A stretch of 64,000 bases of DNA from Lentimicrobiaceae bacterium (GCA_002708315.1 PANC01000015.1:1-64000), one strand, 5' to 3'. Shown: positions 1-8,533, numbered from the stretch's first letter. Numbers and translations: made by a program. Notes: a model not told the origin generated them from the sequence alone.

Positions 1-2138
1 GTCATTTCTTCTATCAAATTTGTTGCTCCAGCAAATTTATCCACAATGAACAATACATATCGAATATCAACATTTATGGTTCTTTGCAATTCTGGCTCAA
101 AAGCAATATCCCCGCTCATGGCTTCCCAGTTTCCATCAAATGCTAATCCTATTAATTCGCCGTTAGCATTTATTACGGGACTTCCAGAATTACCACCGGT
201 AATATCATGATTTGTTAAAAAACATACTTTCATCACCCCGTCTTTCCCGTATTGTCCGTAATCCTTTGTTTCGTATAATTCTTTGAGTTTGCCAGGTACA
301 ACAAATTCCCAGTTGGAAGGGTCTTCCTTTTGCATAACCCCATCCATTGTTGTGAAATATTCATAGTGTACCGCATCTGCTGGGAAATAATCCTGAACAG
401 TACCATAGGTTACACGCATTGTGAAATTTGCATCTGGTGCATAGTTTTTATCTGGGTTCATTTCCCTTAATCCAGCGATATATAGTCTATGGCCCTTATC
501 CAACTTATCATAGGCATCTTTTGTTTTACTCTGCATATCACTATAGGACTTAAAAAACTCATTAACGGCAACAAGCGCTGGATCTTTTGCAAGTTTCTTA
601 CCATTTGGATCTGCCAAAAATGCATCTACTTTTTGTTTGGAAGAAAAAATGGATTTATTAAACATCCAATCGGCATACTTTTGATAATTGCCTTTAAATT
701 TCTTATCCATTTTTAATAAATACGGAGGTTGTTGATCCAAAGGAACATTTTCATGATACATCTTCATCATTGAAGCAAACAAATTTTTATCAATGTTTTC
801 ATTGTAGTCTTTGAAATAAGTATCCGTAGTAGACCTTAATCTATTTGCAACCTTATTAACATCCTCATCTGTGGATTCTTTGTTATCCAATACCTTGCTC
901 AACCTTTTAAATCTATTTGCAAAGCCAAGTATTTCAGCACCTCGATACACAGCTTCACGAAAATATGTTTGAGCTTTTGCATATTGGCCTAGAACATCAT
1001 ATGAATCTCCAATAAGTACAAGAGCTTCTCCGTATTTCTCTTTTGCTTCTGGCGTTTGGTCTAACCAATTTTGAAAATCAGTTTCTTCTGCTTGCTTTTT
1101 CTCTTTTACCTTTAACCGCTTAAGTCCTTTTGTTTGACCAATAAAATATTTCCAGTAATTAGCTGTGCGAGCAAACTTAGATGCATATTGAAGGCGAACG
1201 GATTCATCTGTGTCCATGCCTTCTCTCATTTTATCAAGTTTCACCTCACGTATTTCCACAACCGTAGGGTTAGATGTATTGATTGCCATGTCTATTCCAT
1301 AGGATGACATAAACCTGTCTGTTCCTCCAGGGTAGCCCATTATCATTGAGAAATCTCCCTTTTCAACACCCGCAATATTAATGGGTAAATAGTGTTTAGA
1401 CTTTAATGGTACATTGTCTTCAGAATAAGTTGCGGGTTTTCCATCAGGACTAGTATAAACCCTAAAAATAGAAAAGTCGCCAGTGTGGCGGGGCCACATC
1501 CAATTATCAGTATCAGCTCCATACTTTCCTATTGATTCGGGTGGCGTACCAACCAAGCGTATATCCTTAAATGTTTCGTAAACAAATAAATAGTATTCGT
1601 TACCCCCAAAAAACTGGGCAACGCGGGCATTAAATTCATTATCTTTTGAAGCATATTCTTCAATGGCTTCAATATTTCTACTCACTATTTCACCCCTTTC
1701 ATCCTCTGTCATTTCAGGAGTTGTACCGTCAAGAACCTTACGCGTTACATCTCTCATGTGGTCAAGAAATTGAGCTGTTAATCCTTCAACTGGTATTTCT
1801 TCACTCTTATTCATAGCCCAAAAGCCATCATCCAAATAGTTCGCTTCCTGTGTACTTACCTTTTGTATTGAACCATACCCACAATGGTGGTTTGTTAATA
1901 ACAAACCCTCTGGTGATATAATCTCGCCCGTGCATCCTCTACCAAAAATTGTTATGGCATCTTTAAGGCTGCTATTGTTGACATTATAAATATCCTCAGC
2001 CGTTAGCTTTAGACCCATTTCTTGCATTTCAGCAATGTTCTTGTTAATCAATAGGGGGATCCACATCCCCTCATCAGCCTTAGAGCTGATATTCAAGCCA
2101 AACATTATGGCCAATGTGAAAATTAATATCCGTTTCAT
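1..2138 (-). CDS. S46 family dipeptidyl-peptidase, DPP7-like (C-terminus cut by window edge)
   Basis: The frame is open from an ATG at 2138 to base 1, giving 712 codons without a stop; the family is usually about 710-725 residues, so only a few residues should be missing. Residues 1-22 form a signal peptide followed by the DEGMW start of the mature protein that is typical of S46 enzymes. The chymotrypsin-like triad is visible: His85 in TNHHCG, Asp221 in RHTGDF and Ser651 in GGNSGSP. The residue 18 positions after the serine is Gly669 (AFDGNWE). In Porphyromonas enzymes, Gly at this site goes with hydrophobic P1 preference (DPP7) and Arg with acidic P1 preference (DPP11), so I infer DPP7-like specificity. 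The enzyme should act in the periplasm, releasing dipeptides from the N-terminus of imported oligopeptides. It lies 15 bases downstream of manC and is probably cotranscribed with it. Confidence 0.93.
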   Translation of the reverse strand, partial: MKRILIFTLAIMFGLNISSKADEGMWIPLLINKNIAEMQEMGLKLTAEDIYNVNNSSLKDAITIFGRGCTGEIISPEGLLLTNHHCGYGSIQKVSTQEANYLDDGFWAMNKSEEIPVEGLTAQFLDHMRDVTRKVLDGTTPEMTEDERGEIVSRNIEAIEEYASKDNEFNARVAQFFGGNEYYLFVYETFKDIRLVGTPPESIGKYGADTDNWMWPRHTGDFSIFRVYTSPDGKPATYSEDNVPLKSKHYLPINIAGVEKGDFSMIMGYPGGTDRFMSSYGIDMAINTSNPTVVEIREVKLDKMREGMDTDESVRLQYASKFARTANYWKYFIGQTKGLKRLKVKEKKQAEETDFQNWLDQTPEAKEKYGEALVLIGDSYDVLGQYAKAQTYFREAVYRGAEILGFANRFKRLSKVLDNKESTDEDVNKVANRLRSTTDTYFKDYNENIDKNLFASMMKMYHENVPLDQQPPYLLKMDKKFKGNYQKYADWMFNKSIFSSKQKVDAFLADPNGKKLAKDPALVAVNEFFKSYSDMQSKTKDAYDKLDKGHRLYIAGLREMNPDKNYAPDANFTMRVTYGTVQDYFPADAVHYEYFTTMDGVMQKEDPSNWEFVVPGKLKELYETKDYGQYGKDGVMKVCFLTNHDITGGNSGSPVINANGELIGLAFDGNWEAMSGDIAFEPELQRTINVDIRYVLFIVDKFAGATNLIEEM

Positions 2139-2153
2139 TCTTCTTTTGTTTAA

Positions 2154-3251
2154 TTAAATAAATTTTTCTCCTTTTTCAACTTTAACATCAGCAACAAATT
2201 GTCTTATGTGCTGTTCATCTTCTTTTCTACACACCAATAAAGTATTATCGTCTTCAACGACAATATAATTTTCCAAACCTTGAAGAACCACTAACTTATC
2301 ATTTGGCATATTTACAATACAGTTTTTAGTATCATAAAGCATCACATTCTTTCCAACCGTAGCGTTCATGTTGTCGTCCTTATCACGAATTGTATATAAA
2401 GAGCCCCAGGTTCCAAGGTCAGACCAACCAAAATCTACAGCAAGGGTATATACGTTTTTTGCCTTTTCCATTATTCCATAGTCAATGGAAATATTTTTAC
2501 AAATGGAATAGGTATCCTCGATAAAGACACCCTCTTTGGATGTGTTATATTTTCCAACACCATTTGCAAAAAGAGAGTCTACCTCTGGCAAAAGCTCATT
2601 AAATGCTGACATTATTGATTTCAAAGACCATATAAATATGCCCGAATTCCATAGAAAATCACCACTGGCAAGGAATGATTTAGCTATATCAATGGTAGGT
2701 TTTTCTGTGAAAGTTTTTACCTTATGAAGCTGAGCTGATTCCTCTGAAACCGTACCTTCTTCGAATTGGATATATCCATAACCCGTATCTGGTCTGCTGG
2801 GTTTTATGCCAAGTGTTAGCAACCAGTTATTTTCAGAAGCAATTTTCATTGAAGTATTAATGTTATTAATAAACTCTTCCTCCTTTAAAATAATATGATC
2901 AGATGGAGCAACTACTATTATGGCATCAGGATTATCTTCTTTGATTTTCCAATTGGCATATGCCACACATGGGGCAGTGTTTCTTCGTGATGGCTCACAA
3001 AGAACCTGATGTTCCGTTAACTCTGGCAGCTGTTCCAATACAAGATCCTTATAGATACCATTTGTTACAACCAATATATTCTCCGCAGGACATATATTAG
3101 TGAACCTCTCAAAGGTGAGTCTAATGAGTGTTTTTCCAACTCCCAGAACATCGATGAACTGCTTTGGTCTTGAGGTTTTACTCATTGGCCAAAAACGAGC
3201 TCCAACACCACCAGCCATGATTACACAGTAATTGTTTTTATTATTTTTCAT
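2154..3251 (-). CDS. manC: Mannose-1-phosphate guanylyltransferase
   Basis: A 365-residue single-domain nucleotidyltransferase that makes GDP-mannose from mannose-1-phosphate and GTP, feeding surface polysaccharide and fucose synthesis in the cytoplasm. The N-terminal pyrophosphorylase signature is clear (AGGVGARFWPMS, then RPKQF). Further motifs follow in order: APSDH in the middle, then FTEKP and WNSGIF. There is no C-terminal cupin isomerase domain, so this is the short monofunctional form common in Bacteroidota, not the bifunctional PMI/GMP type. The ATG at 3251 lies just before the core motif, leaving no room for an alternative start. The S46 peptidase follows after 15 bases; I see no functional reason for the pairing. 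A candidate -7 box lies about 106 bases upstream, leaving a long leader. Confidence 0.93.
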   Translation of the reverse strand: MKNNKNNYCVIMAGGVGARFWPMSKTSRPKQFIDVLGVGKTLIRLTFERFTNICPAENILVVTNGIYKDLVLEQLPELTEHQVLCEPSRRNTAPCVAYANWKIKEDNPDAIIVVAPSDHIILKEEEFINNINTSMKIASENNWLLTLGIKPSRPDTGYGYIQFEEGTVSEESAQLHKVKTFTEKPTIDIAKSFLASGDFLWNSGIFIWSLKSIMSAFNELLPEVDSLFANGVGKYNTSKEGVFIEDTYSICKNISIDYGIMEKAKNVYTLAVDFGWSDLGTWGSLYTIRDKDDNMNATVGKNVMLYDTKNCIVNMPNDKLVVLQGLENYIVVEDDNTLLVCRKEDEQHIRQFVADVKVEKGEKFI

Positions 3252-3357
3252 TATAATTGTTGTGTTATGAAATGTTATTTAAACCAAAATACTTAATTTA
3301 TATTTCTTTAATTATTGATTAATTTTAGCTCAAATTTTACATGATTAATCGCAGGTT

Positions 3358-3365
3358 CAAAAATA
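3358..3365 (-). promoter_or_regulatory. Candidate -7 box for manC
   Basis: On the minus strand this reads TATTTTTG, an exact TAnnTTTG match. No convincing -33 TTG lies at the expected spacing, and the box is 106 bases from the manC start, so this is one of the weaker promoter calls. Confidence 0.35.
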
Positions 3366-3404
3366 CAAAACTCATTGGTTTATTGATTTTGGGGCTAAAT
3401 AATC

Positions 3405-4010
3405 TTACTCTACTTTACTCACAGGTGCAAGGGGGTGAAAAAGGTATTTACGATTGTTATTTGTACTAACACATATATACCTTGTTCTGCGTTTTTTACC
3501 CTTAATAAATATTTTACCATTGGGCGTTTGAAACATCGTGTTTTCTAATATTTGCTCCAAAAAAATTTCATTTGTCGGGTTGTCATATTTATTCAAAATT
3601 CTAGTTAATTCAATATTAGCTGCACTTGTTGCTCTTGGGTTGTTAAAATTTTTATCCAAAACATGCAATAAATCATCCGGGAATATATCTTTTCTTAAAA
3701 ATGGTTTCAAACAAGATTTAAACTGATGTTTCCATTCTTTACCATGCGGAAATACACTGTTTTTATATTTTTCCCAAACCATTAAATGAGCAACCTCGTG
3801 AATAAATGTAATTAAAAATGAATACTGGTTTAAATTATTATTTATACTTATTTTTTGCTGACGACTGTTAACAGGTGGCCTATAATCCCCAAGTTTTGTA
3901 TTACGCCGTTTGGTGATTTTCAGATGGATATTATACTTTATTATCAAGCTCATAACCTCATCCACTGAATACTTGGGCAAGTATTTTACTAGTAATTCTC
4001 TCTCATTCAT
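3405..4010 (-). CDS. SprT-like zinc metalloprotein
   Basis: Predicted cytoplasmic zinc-dependent SprT-like protein. From the start chosen here it is 201 residues, with the zinc motif HEVAH at residues 71-75 and a likely third ligand in HGKEW (His89), the usual SprT spacing. A short basic C-terminal part follows. The frame is open to an ATG at 4136, which would add 42 residues. I reject that start for two reasons: the extension does not look like part of the domain, and a perfect TAnnTTTG box ends only 7 bases before the ATG at 4010, inside the extension. SprT relatives include the DNA-protein crosslink protease Spartan; the substrate of this protein is unknown. It is divergent from the nicotianamine-synthase-like gene. 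Confidence 0.8.
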   Translation of the reverse strand: MNERELLVKYLPKYSVDEVMSLIIKYNIHLKITKRRNTKLGDYRPPVNSRQQKISINNNLNQYSFLITFIHEVAHLMVWEKYKNSVFPHGKEWKHQFKSCLKPFLRKDIFPDDLLHVLDKNFNNPRATSAANIELTRILNKYDNPTNEIFLEQILENTMFQTPNGKIFIKGKKRRTRYICVSTNNNRKYLFHPLAPVSKVE

Positions 4011-4017
4011 AGACTGG

Positions 4018-4025
4018 CAAATATA
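4018..4025 (-). promoter_or_regulatory. -7 box of the SprT-like gene; decides its start
   Basis: On the minus strand this reads TATATTTG, an exact TAnnTTTG match, ending 7 bases before the ATG at 4010. A TTG lies about 23 bases upstream. Transcription from here would give an almost leaderless message and would exclude the upstream ATG at 4136. Confidence 0.45.
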
Positions 4026-4320
4026 AATGATTAAAAGCCACCAGGGTACAATTAGTAATTCTTCCGAAGCGCAAAGAGGCTTCCCGATGCCTTTGCCATA
4101 ATTAATAGTCGAGCTTTTTAGAATGTGTCTCATCATAATTTTATAATTTTTACCTTTGCCTTCATAATTTGTAAACGCAATTCAATTAGCGATATAAATT
4201 ATTTCGAGTTTTTATTTTAATTGCCTGAACTTGGATATTTTAGTGAACAAATATTCATTTACTGAAATTCTCTAGTTCTAGTAAACTAACAATAGTAGAA
4301 AAAAGTGATTCTAAATAATT

Positions 4321-5292
4321 ATGAATAAACAAGATGATATCTCTACTGAGATTTTGAGAATTTACTCATCCTTACAAAGAAAAAAAGAAGAAACTGCGGA
4401 AACAAATGAAAAAGCTCATTCTGTTCGTTCACAACTCAATAGATTACGAGAGTTGGGTGGCGTGCCGTTTGAAATATTTCAAGAAATACGAGCAAAATGT
4501 CTAGAAATTTATTATTCCATTAAAAATTTATCTGGGGAAAGTATATTAAATATCTCTGATGATGAGTTGCTTGAAAAGCTTAATACTTTAAGACTTTATG
4601 CGGGCATCCCTTTTAATTTAAAATTTGCTGATGAATTTAAGTCAAAACCAGGTTTTGTAACCACATCAATATTTCTAAATGAAATAATGTTTAATGATGG
4701 GGTTAGAAGAGAAAGAGATCAGGCCGAGTTTATTGCAAACTCTCCAAACCCATGGGAAGTATTTAATGATAGAACCGGCGTGGGTTATGAAGATCTCGTA
4801 AAAAAGGAATATGAATGTGCAAATTTAAAATCAGGTGATAAAATTGTTTTTCTAGGCAGTGGCCCTGCGCCAATAACTCTCATATTATTCTGGAAATTAT
4901 TTGGCGTGAAAAGTGTCGGTATAGAAATAGATTCGGAAACTGCGGACATCTCCAGAAAATTAATTAATAGCCTGGGTCTAAATGAACACATAAATATAAT
5001 TACTGGGGATCATTTTTCTAAAACTGTTGTTGAAGAATGTGACCATCTTATTATAGCATCGGATGCCGAGCCTAAGGTAGAAATTTTTAATCAGCTGGCA
5101 GAAACTCTGCCAAAAGGCAAAACTTTATCATATCGTTTGGTCGAACCTAAGAATGATAATCAAACAACCTTTGCAACAATAGTATTAAACAAAGAACAAG
5201 AATTTATTCTTCACCCTTCATTCAAACAATATCATTATGAGCCACCAAGTGAAAATGTTTTAAATACCATAATCTTCATAAGAAAAGAATAA
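4321..5292 (+). CDS. Nicotianamine synthase-like SAM-dependent enzyme
   Basis: A 323-residue protein. The N-terminal 150 residues are mostly helical with many charges. A Rossmann-type SAM-binding domain follows, with the loop GSGPAP at residues 179-184, the acidic strand end GIEID about 20 residues later, and then GDHF. A GSGP(L/A)P loop instead of the usual GxGxG is the hallmark of nicotianamine synthases and their bacterial relatives such as CntL. Those enzymes transfer aminobutyrate groups from SAM to build metal-chelating opines. The family call rests on this loop, the length and the two-part layout. Bacterial metallophore loci normally also carry an opine dehydrogenase (CntM) and transporters, and none is nearby, so the product is unknown. 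An unspecialised methyltransferase is the alternative. No -7 box was placed with confidence. It ends 3 bases from the convergent lipoprotein gene. Confidence 0.62.
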   Translation: MNKQDDISTEILRIYSSLQRKKEETAETNEKAHSVRSQLNRLRELGGVPFEIFQEIRAKCLEIYYSIKNLSGESILNISDDELLEKLNTLRLYAGIPFNLKFADEFKSKPGFVTTSIFLNEIMFNDGVRRERDQAEFIANSPNPWEVFNDRTGVGYEDLVKKEYECANLKSGDKIVFLGSGPAPITLILFWKLFGVKSVGIEIDSETADISRKLINSLGLNEHINIITGDHFSKTVVEECDHLIIASDAEPKVEIFNQLAETLPKGKTLSYRLVEPKNDNQTTFATIVLNKEQEFILHPSFKQYHYEPPSENVLNTIIFIRKE

Positions 5293-5295
5293 TAA

Positions 5296-5490
5296 TTAAG
5301 AAAAATGTATTGTTTGGTTTAGGTGCGATTTGTGGGTCCAATCAGAACAGTCACAATCCTTTTTCTTAGATTTTGAGGGGCGGTAACCTGGTTTTTTAGC
5401 TGCACATGATGCCAAGAATAATACTAGAAATATTGTTATTGTTATGTATGACAGTTTTTTCAAAATATTATATTTTCTAACTATTAACAT
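5296..5490 (-). CDS. Small lipoprotein of unknown function
   Basis: A 64-residue protein. A basic N-terminus (VRKYNILKK) and a hydrophobic stretch end in the lipobox LASC at about residue 29, so the mature lipidated peptide is only about 36 residues. It is very basic at first (KKPGYRPSKSKKK) and then carries a DCDCSDW motif. Short lipoproteins of this shape, with a Lys/Arg-rich linker and a CxC segment, are common in Bacteroidota but have no assigned role. The two closely spaced cysteines after the lipidated one could bind metal or form a disulfide; that is inference. The gene is convergent with the nicotianamine-synthase-like gene and divergent from mlaE. Confidence 0.72.
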   Translation of the reverse strand: MLIVRKYNILKKLSYITITIFLVLFLASCAAKKPGYRPSKSKKKDCDCSDWTHKSHLNQTIHFS

Positions 5491-5580
5491 TTAAAAGTAG
5501 AAATTTTATTTGCAATTCTACGTTAATTATTTAAACGTTGTAATAAAATTCTTGTTGCAGATGCTGAAAAATCTTTTTCT

Positions 5581-5588
5581 TACCTTAG
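5581..5588 (+). promoter_or_regulatory. Candidate -7 box for mlaE operon
   Basis: TACCTTAG, a one-base variant of TAnnTTTG, 59 bases before the mlaE start. A TTG lies 23 bases upstream. The same variant octamer precedes the HdeD-like gene at 45156, which supports it a little. Confidence 0.35.
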
Positions 5589-5647
5589 CCAACATTATTT
5601 CTGAAGCTTTAAAAGCTTGAAATAATTCAAATTAAATTGTAATAAAA

Positions 5648-6388
5648 ATGCGATTTATAAAAGAGACAGGAAAATATGTTATACTGATGTTTGAAACATT
5701 CAAACGACCTGACAAAGGACGTGTATTTCGTCGTCAGTTGATGATAGATTTTCATGCACTAGGAGTAGATTCAATTGGCATCGTTGTTTTTATTTCACTT
5801 TTTACTGGTGGAATTATAGCAATGCAGATGGCCTATAACATTGACAATCCTCTTGTCCCTCTTTATCTTGTTGGATATACAACCAAACAAATGATGATAT
5901 TAGAAATATCTCCAACAATTATGAGTCTTATTTTGGCTGGTAAAGTTGGATCTAGTATTGCATCAGAAATTGGAACAATGAGAGTAACAGAACAAATTGA
6001 TGCCCTGAAGGTTATGGGCATAAACCCGGCTAATTACTTAATACTTCCTAAAATAACTGCAGCTGTATTTTTCTTTCCTGTACTTGTAATATTTTCAATT
6101 GCAGTTGGTTTGGGGGGAGGTTTATTAGCAGTTACAGTAACAGGCTCTGTTACACCTACTGATTTTATTGACGGACTCCAATCATGGTGGGCACCATTTG
6201 ATATAATATATGCAATTATAAAAACAGTAGTGTTTGCATTTATTATCGCATCTGTATCGGGCTATAAAGGTTATACCGTTCAGGGTGGATCTGTTGAAGT
6301 AGGTCGTGCAAGCACAAAAGCTGTTGTGGCAAGTAGCATACTGATAATTATCTTCGATCTAGTTATAACTCAAATGCTGCTGACATGA
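5648..6388 (+). CDS. mlaE: MlaE-type ABC transporter permease
   Basis: A 246-residue integral inner-membrane protein of the MlaE family, the permease of a phospholipid/lipid ABC transporter that maintains outer-membrane asymmetry. The length and five or so hydrophobic segments fit. The conserved central stretch (AGKVGSSIASEIGTMRVTEQ, then DALKVMGINP) is the family signature that contacts the ATPase. It overlaps the ATPase gene by 4 bases (ATGA), indicating translational coupling. In proteobacteria the complex also includes a periplasmic MCE protein (MlaD); none follows here, so it must be encoded elsewhere or be absent. Confidence 0.93.
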   Translation: MRFIKETGKYVILMFETFKRPDKGRVFRRQLMIDFHALGVDSIGIVVFISLFTGGIIAMQMAYNIDNPLVPLYLVGYTTKQMMILEISPTIMSLILAGKVGSSIASEIGTMRVTEQIDALKVMGINPANYLILPKITAAVFFFPVLVIFSIAVGLGGGLLAVTVTGSVTPTDFIDGLQSWWAPFDIIYAIIKTVVFAFIIASVSGYKGYTVQGGSVEVGRASTKAVVASSILIIIFDLVITQMLLT

Positions 6389-7128
6389 TAAAGGTTGATA
6401 ATATTTCCAAATCATTTGCTGATCAGACGGTATTGAAGGATATCTCCACATCTTTTGAAAAAGGTAAAACAAACCTAATAATAGGTCAGAGTGGGTCAGG
6501 TAAGACAGTACTTATGAAATGTTGTATTGGGCTATTTGATGTAGATAAAGGCTCTATATTTTTTGACGATCGTAATTTTTCAGGTCTACCTGAAAAAGAT
6601 AAAAAAGAAACTCGACAAGAAATGGGTGTATTATTTCAAGGAGGAGCATTATTTGATTCATTCACTGTTGAAGAGAACATAATGTTTCCATTAAATATGT
6701 TTACAAAACAACCCTATGAAGAAAAGCTTGAAAGAGTAAACGCTGTGCTAAGTCATGTTAAGCTAACAAATGCCAATTCAAAATATCCTGCCGAATTAAG
6801 CGGAGGAATGATAAAACGTGTAGCCATAGCGAGGGCAATTGCCATGAATCCCAAATATCTATTTTGTGATGAGCCCAATTCAGGACTTGATCCCAAAACA
6901 GCAGAGGTTATTGACGAGCTAATTTCAGAGCTAACCCATAAATTCAACATGACAACCGTAATAAATACTCACGATATGAATTCGGTGCTGCAAATTGGAC
7001 AAAAAATTGCTTTTATTAATAAAGGAGAGTTATGGTGGGAAGGCGACAATAAAGAAATTCTAAAAGCTGACAACAAAGAGCTTAACGATTTTGTTTTTTC
7101 TACAGAGCTAACTCGAAGAATTAAATAA
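6385..7128 (+). CDS. mlaF: MlaF-type ABC transporter ATP-binding protein
   Basis: A 247-residue cytoplasmic ATPase that powers the MlaE permease. Motifs in order: Walker A GQSGSGKT at 34-41, Q-loop LFQGGALFDS near 83-92 (the GGALFDS form is typical of MlaF/Ttg2A proteins), ABC signature LSGGM at 138-142, Walker B CDEPNSGLDP around Asp162-Glu163, and the H-loop in NTHD. The Met at the end of the signature, in place of Gln, is usual for this subfamily. The start overlaps mlaE and needs no leader. cvpA follows after 7 bases, so the three are probably one transcript. Confidence 0.94.
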   Translation: MIKVDNISKSFADQTVLKDISTSFEKGKTNLIIGQSGSGKTVLMKCCIGLFDVDKGSIFFDDRNFSGLPEKDKKETRQEMGVLFQGGALFDSFTVEENIMFPLNMFTKQPYEEKLERVNAVLSHVKLTNANSKYPAELSGGMIKRVAIARAIAMNPKYLFCDEPNSGLDPKTAEVIDELISELTHKFNMTTVINTHDMNSVLQIGQKIAFINKGELWWEGDNKEILKADNKELNDFVFSTELTRRIK

Positions 7129-7135
7129 TTAGCTA

Positions 7136-7675
7136 ATGAGTGTAAACTTGCTTGATATATTAATAATTGTTCCGCTTTTATTGTTTGCTTGGAACGGATA
7201 CAGAAAAGGTTTAATAATAGAAGTTGCCTCGCTTGCAGCTCTCGTATTAGGATTATACGCGGCTTTTTACTTCTCAGACTTTGCCGCTAAAATACTCAAC
7301 GATAACTTTAATATTAATGAAAAATATATTGCAATCATTGCATTTTTACTAACCTTAATTGTGGTTGTATTTTTTGTTATCACCGCAGGTAAAGTGGTAC
7401 AAAAATTTGTTGAGATCATCTTTTTAGGATTTATTAATAAACTTGCAGGGTCAGTTTTTGGTTTATTAAAAGGCGCTCTGATTATAAGTCTATTGATTTT
7501 TGCTATTAATTATTTCAATTTCGGAAGCTTTATCTTCAAGGAAGAAACAAAACAAAAATCAATATCTTATGAAAAGATTGAATCAATAGCTCCTTGGATG
7601 TTTTCGTGGCTGGACTCAAAAAATTTCTCATTTGAAATTCCAGATAAAGAAGACATAATAGATTCTGTCTACTAA
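7136..7675 (+). CDS. cvpA: CvpA family membrane protein
   Basis: A 179-residue inner-membrane protein of the CvpA family. The N-terminal DILIIVPLLLFAWNGYRKG pattern, in which a membrane helix is followed by a GxRKG turn, is characteristic. Three further hydrophobic helices follow, then a polar C-terminal tail of about 40 residues. CvpA was named for colicin V production in E. coli; its molecular role is still debated and it is linked to envelope homeostasis. Its position directly after mlaEF fits an envelope role, but that is inference. Confidence 0.85.
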   Translation: MSVNLLDILIIVPLLLFAWNGYRKGLIIEVASLAALVLGLYAAFYFSDFAAKILNDNFNINEKYIAIIAFLLTLIVVVFFVITAGKVVQKFVEIIFLGFINKLAGSVFGLLKGALIISLLIFAINYFNFGSFIFKEETKQKSISYEKIESIAPWMFSWLDSKNFSFEIPDKEDIIDSVY

Positions 7676-7701
7676 TAAAACGAAGTCAGGGTTTTTTTAT
7701 T

Positions 7702-8436
7702 ATGAAATTGAACTATAGAAACATAGAGAGCCCTGCCTCCGAAACCACTATAATCTTTTTACATGAAGGTTTGGGTTGTATAGAAATGTGGCGGGATTAT
7801 CCAGAAAAATTGTGTAAAGCCACAAGCTGTAAAGGAATTGTTTACGACAGAAGTGGCTATGGGAAATCACCGGGTACTTTAGTTGATAGAAAATTTGACT
7901 ATCTGCACTTAGCAGCATATGAACTACACGAAGTAGTAGAGTACTTTAACCTCAAAGATTTCATTTTATACGGGCATTCGGATGGAGGCTCAATCGCACT
8001 CATTTATGCCGGTCTATTTTCTGACAAACCAAGAGCTGTCATTACCGAGGCGGCCCACGCATTCAACGAGGCGGTGACTATAAAAGGAGTTTTACAAGCA
8101 AGACCTTTGCTTGAAGAAGGAAAAATGGAGGGCTTAAAAAAGTATCATGGAGAGCGATTTGTTGAAGTTTTTTATGCCTGGAACAACATCTGGATCTCAG
8201 ACTCATTTAAGAACTGGTCAATCGAATCAGAACTAAGGAAGGTCAGTGTACCGAATTTGATTATTCAAGGTAAGAATGATCAGTATGGAACATTAAGACA
8301 AGTTGAACAAATTTGTCAACTAACAAAGGGCGAATCACAATCATTGAAAGTGAGCAATTGTGGTCATGCACCCTATAAAGAACGGACAAAAGAAGTGTTA
8401 AATTGCAGCATAAAATTCATAAATGAGCTCAACTGA
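7702..8436 (+). CDS. Alpha/beta hydrolase
   Basis: A 244-residue cytoplasmic serine hydrolase of the MhpC/BioH-like type. Visible elements: oxyanion-hole segment FLHEGLGCIEMWRDYP, nucleophile elbow GHSDGG with Ser93, an acidic residue region in IQGKNDQYG, and the catalytic His222 in NCGHAPY. A cap insert lies between about residues 120 and 180. The sequence does not show the substrate; esters, peptides or C-C bonds are all possible in this fold. No signal peptide. It starts 26 bases after cvpA, just past a short T-run (GGGTTTTTTTA), and may or may not share its transcript. Confidence 0.85.
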   Translation: MKLNYRNIESPASETTIIFLHEGLGCIEMWRDYPEKLCKATSCKGIVYDRSGYGKSPGTLVDRKFDYLHLAAYELHEVVEYFNLKDFILYGHSDGGSIALIYAGLFSDKPRAVITEAAHAFNEAVTIKGVLQARPLLEEGKMEGLKKYHGERFVEVFYAWNNIWISDSFKNWSIESELRKVSVPNLIIQGKNDQYGTLRQVEQICQLTKGESQSLKVSNCGHAPYKERTKEVLNCSIKFINELN

Positions 8437-8533
8437 AAATCACATAGAATTCACAAAAACTGGAAGACACTTTGTGCAAGGAGACTTCGTTGTTGGCAAG
8501 GAATTAATTATCTATTGCTGCAACTCCAGGTAG
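8423..8533 (+). other. Short ORF, possible remnant of a second hydrolase
   Basis: A 36-codon frame begins with an ATG inside the last codons of the preceding hydrolase, out of frame with it, and runs into the 3' end of pgk. Its first part (TKTGRHFVQGD) faintly recalls the N-terminal strand of another alpha/beta hydrolase group, but it stops long before any catalytic motif. It could be a decayed neighbour gene or chance. I do not claim expression. Confidence 0.2.

Noticed and set aside
489-716. A 75-residue plus-strand frame at 489-716
   Set aside because: It is antisense to the S46 peptidase, whose motifs and full-length frame are unmistakable, and its sequence is unpatterned hydrophobic residues.
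4011-4136. The 42-residue N-terminal extension of the SprT-like protein
   Set aside because: A perfect -7 promoter box lies inside it and it is not part of the conserved domain, so it is probably untranslated.
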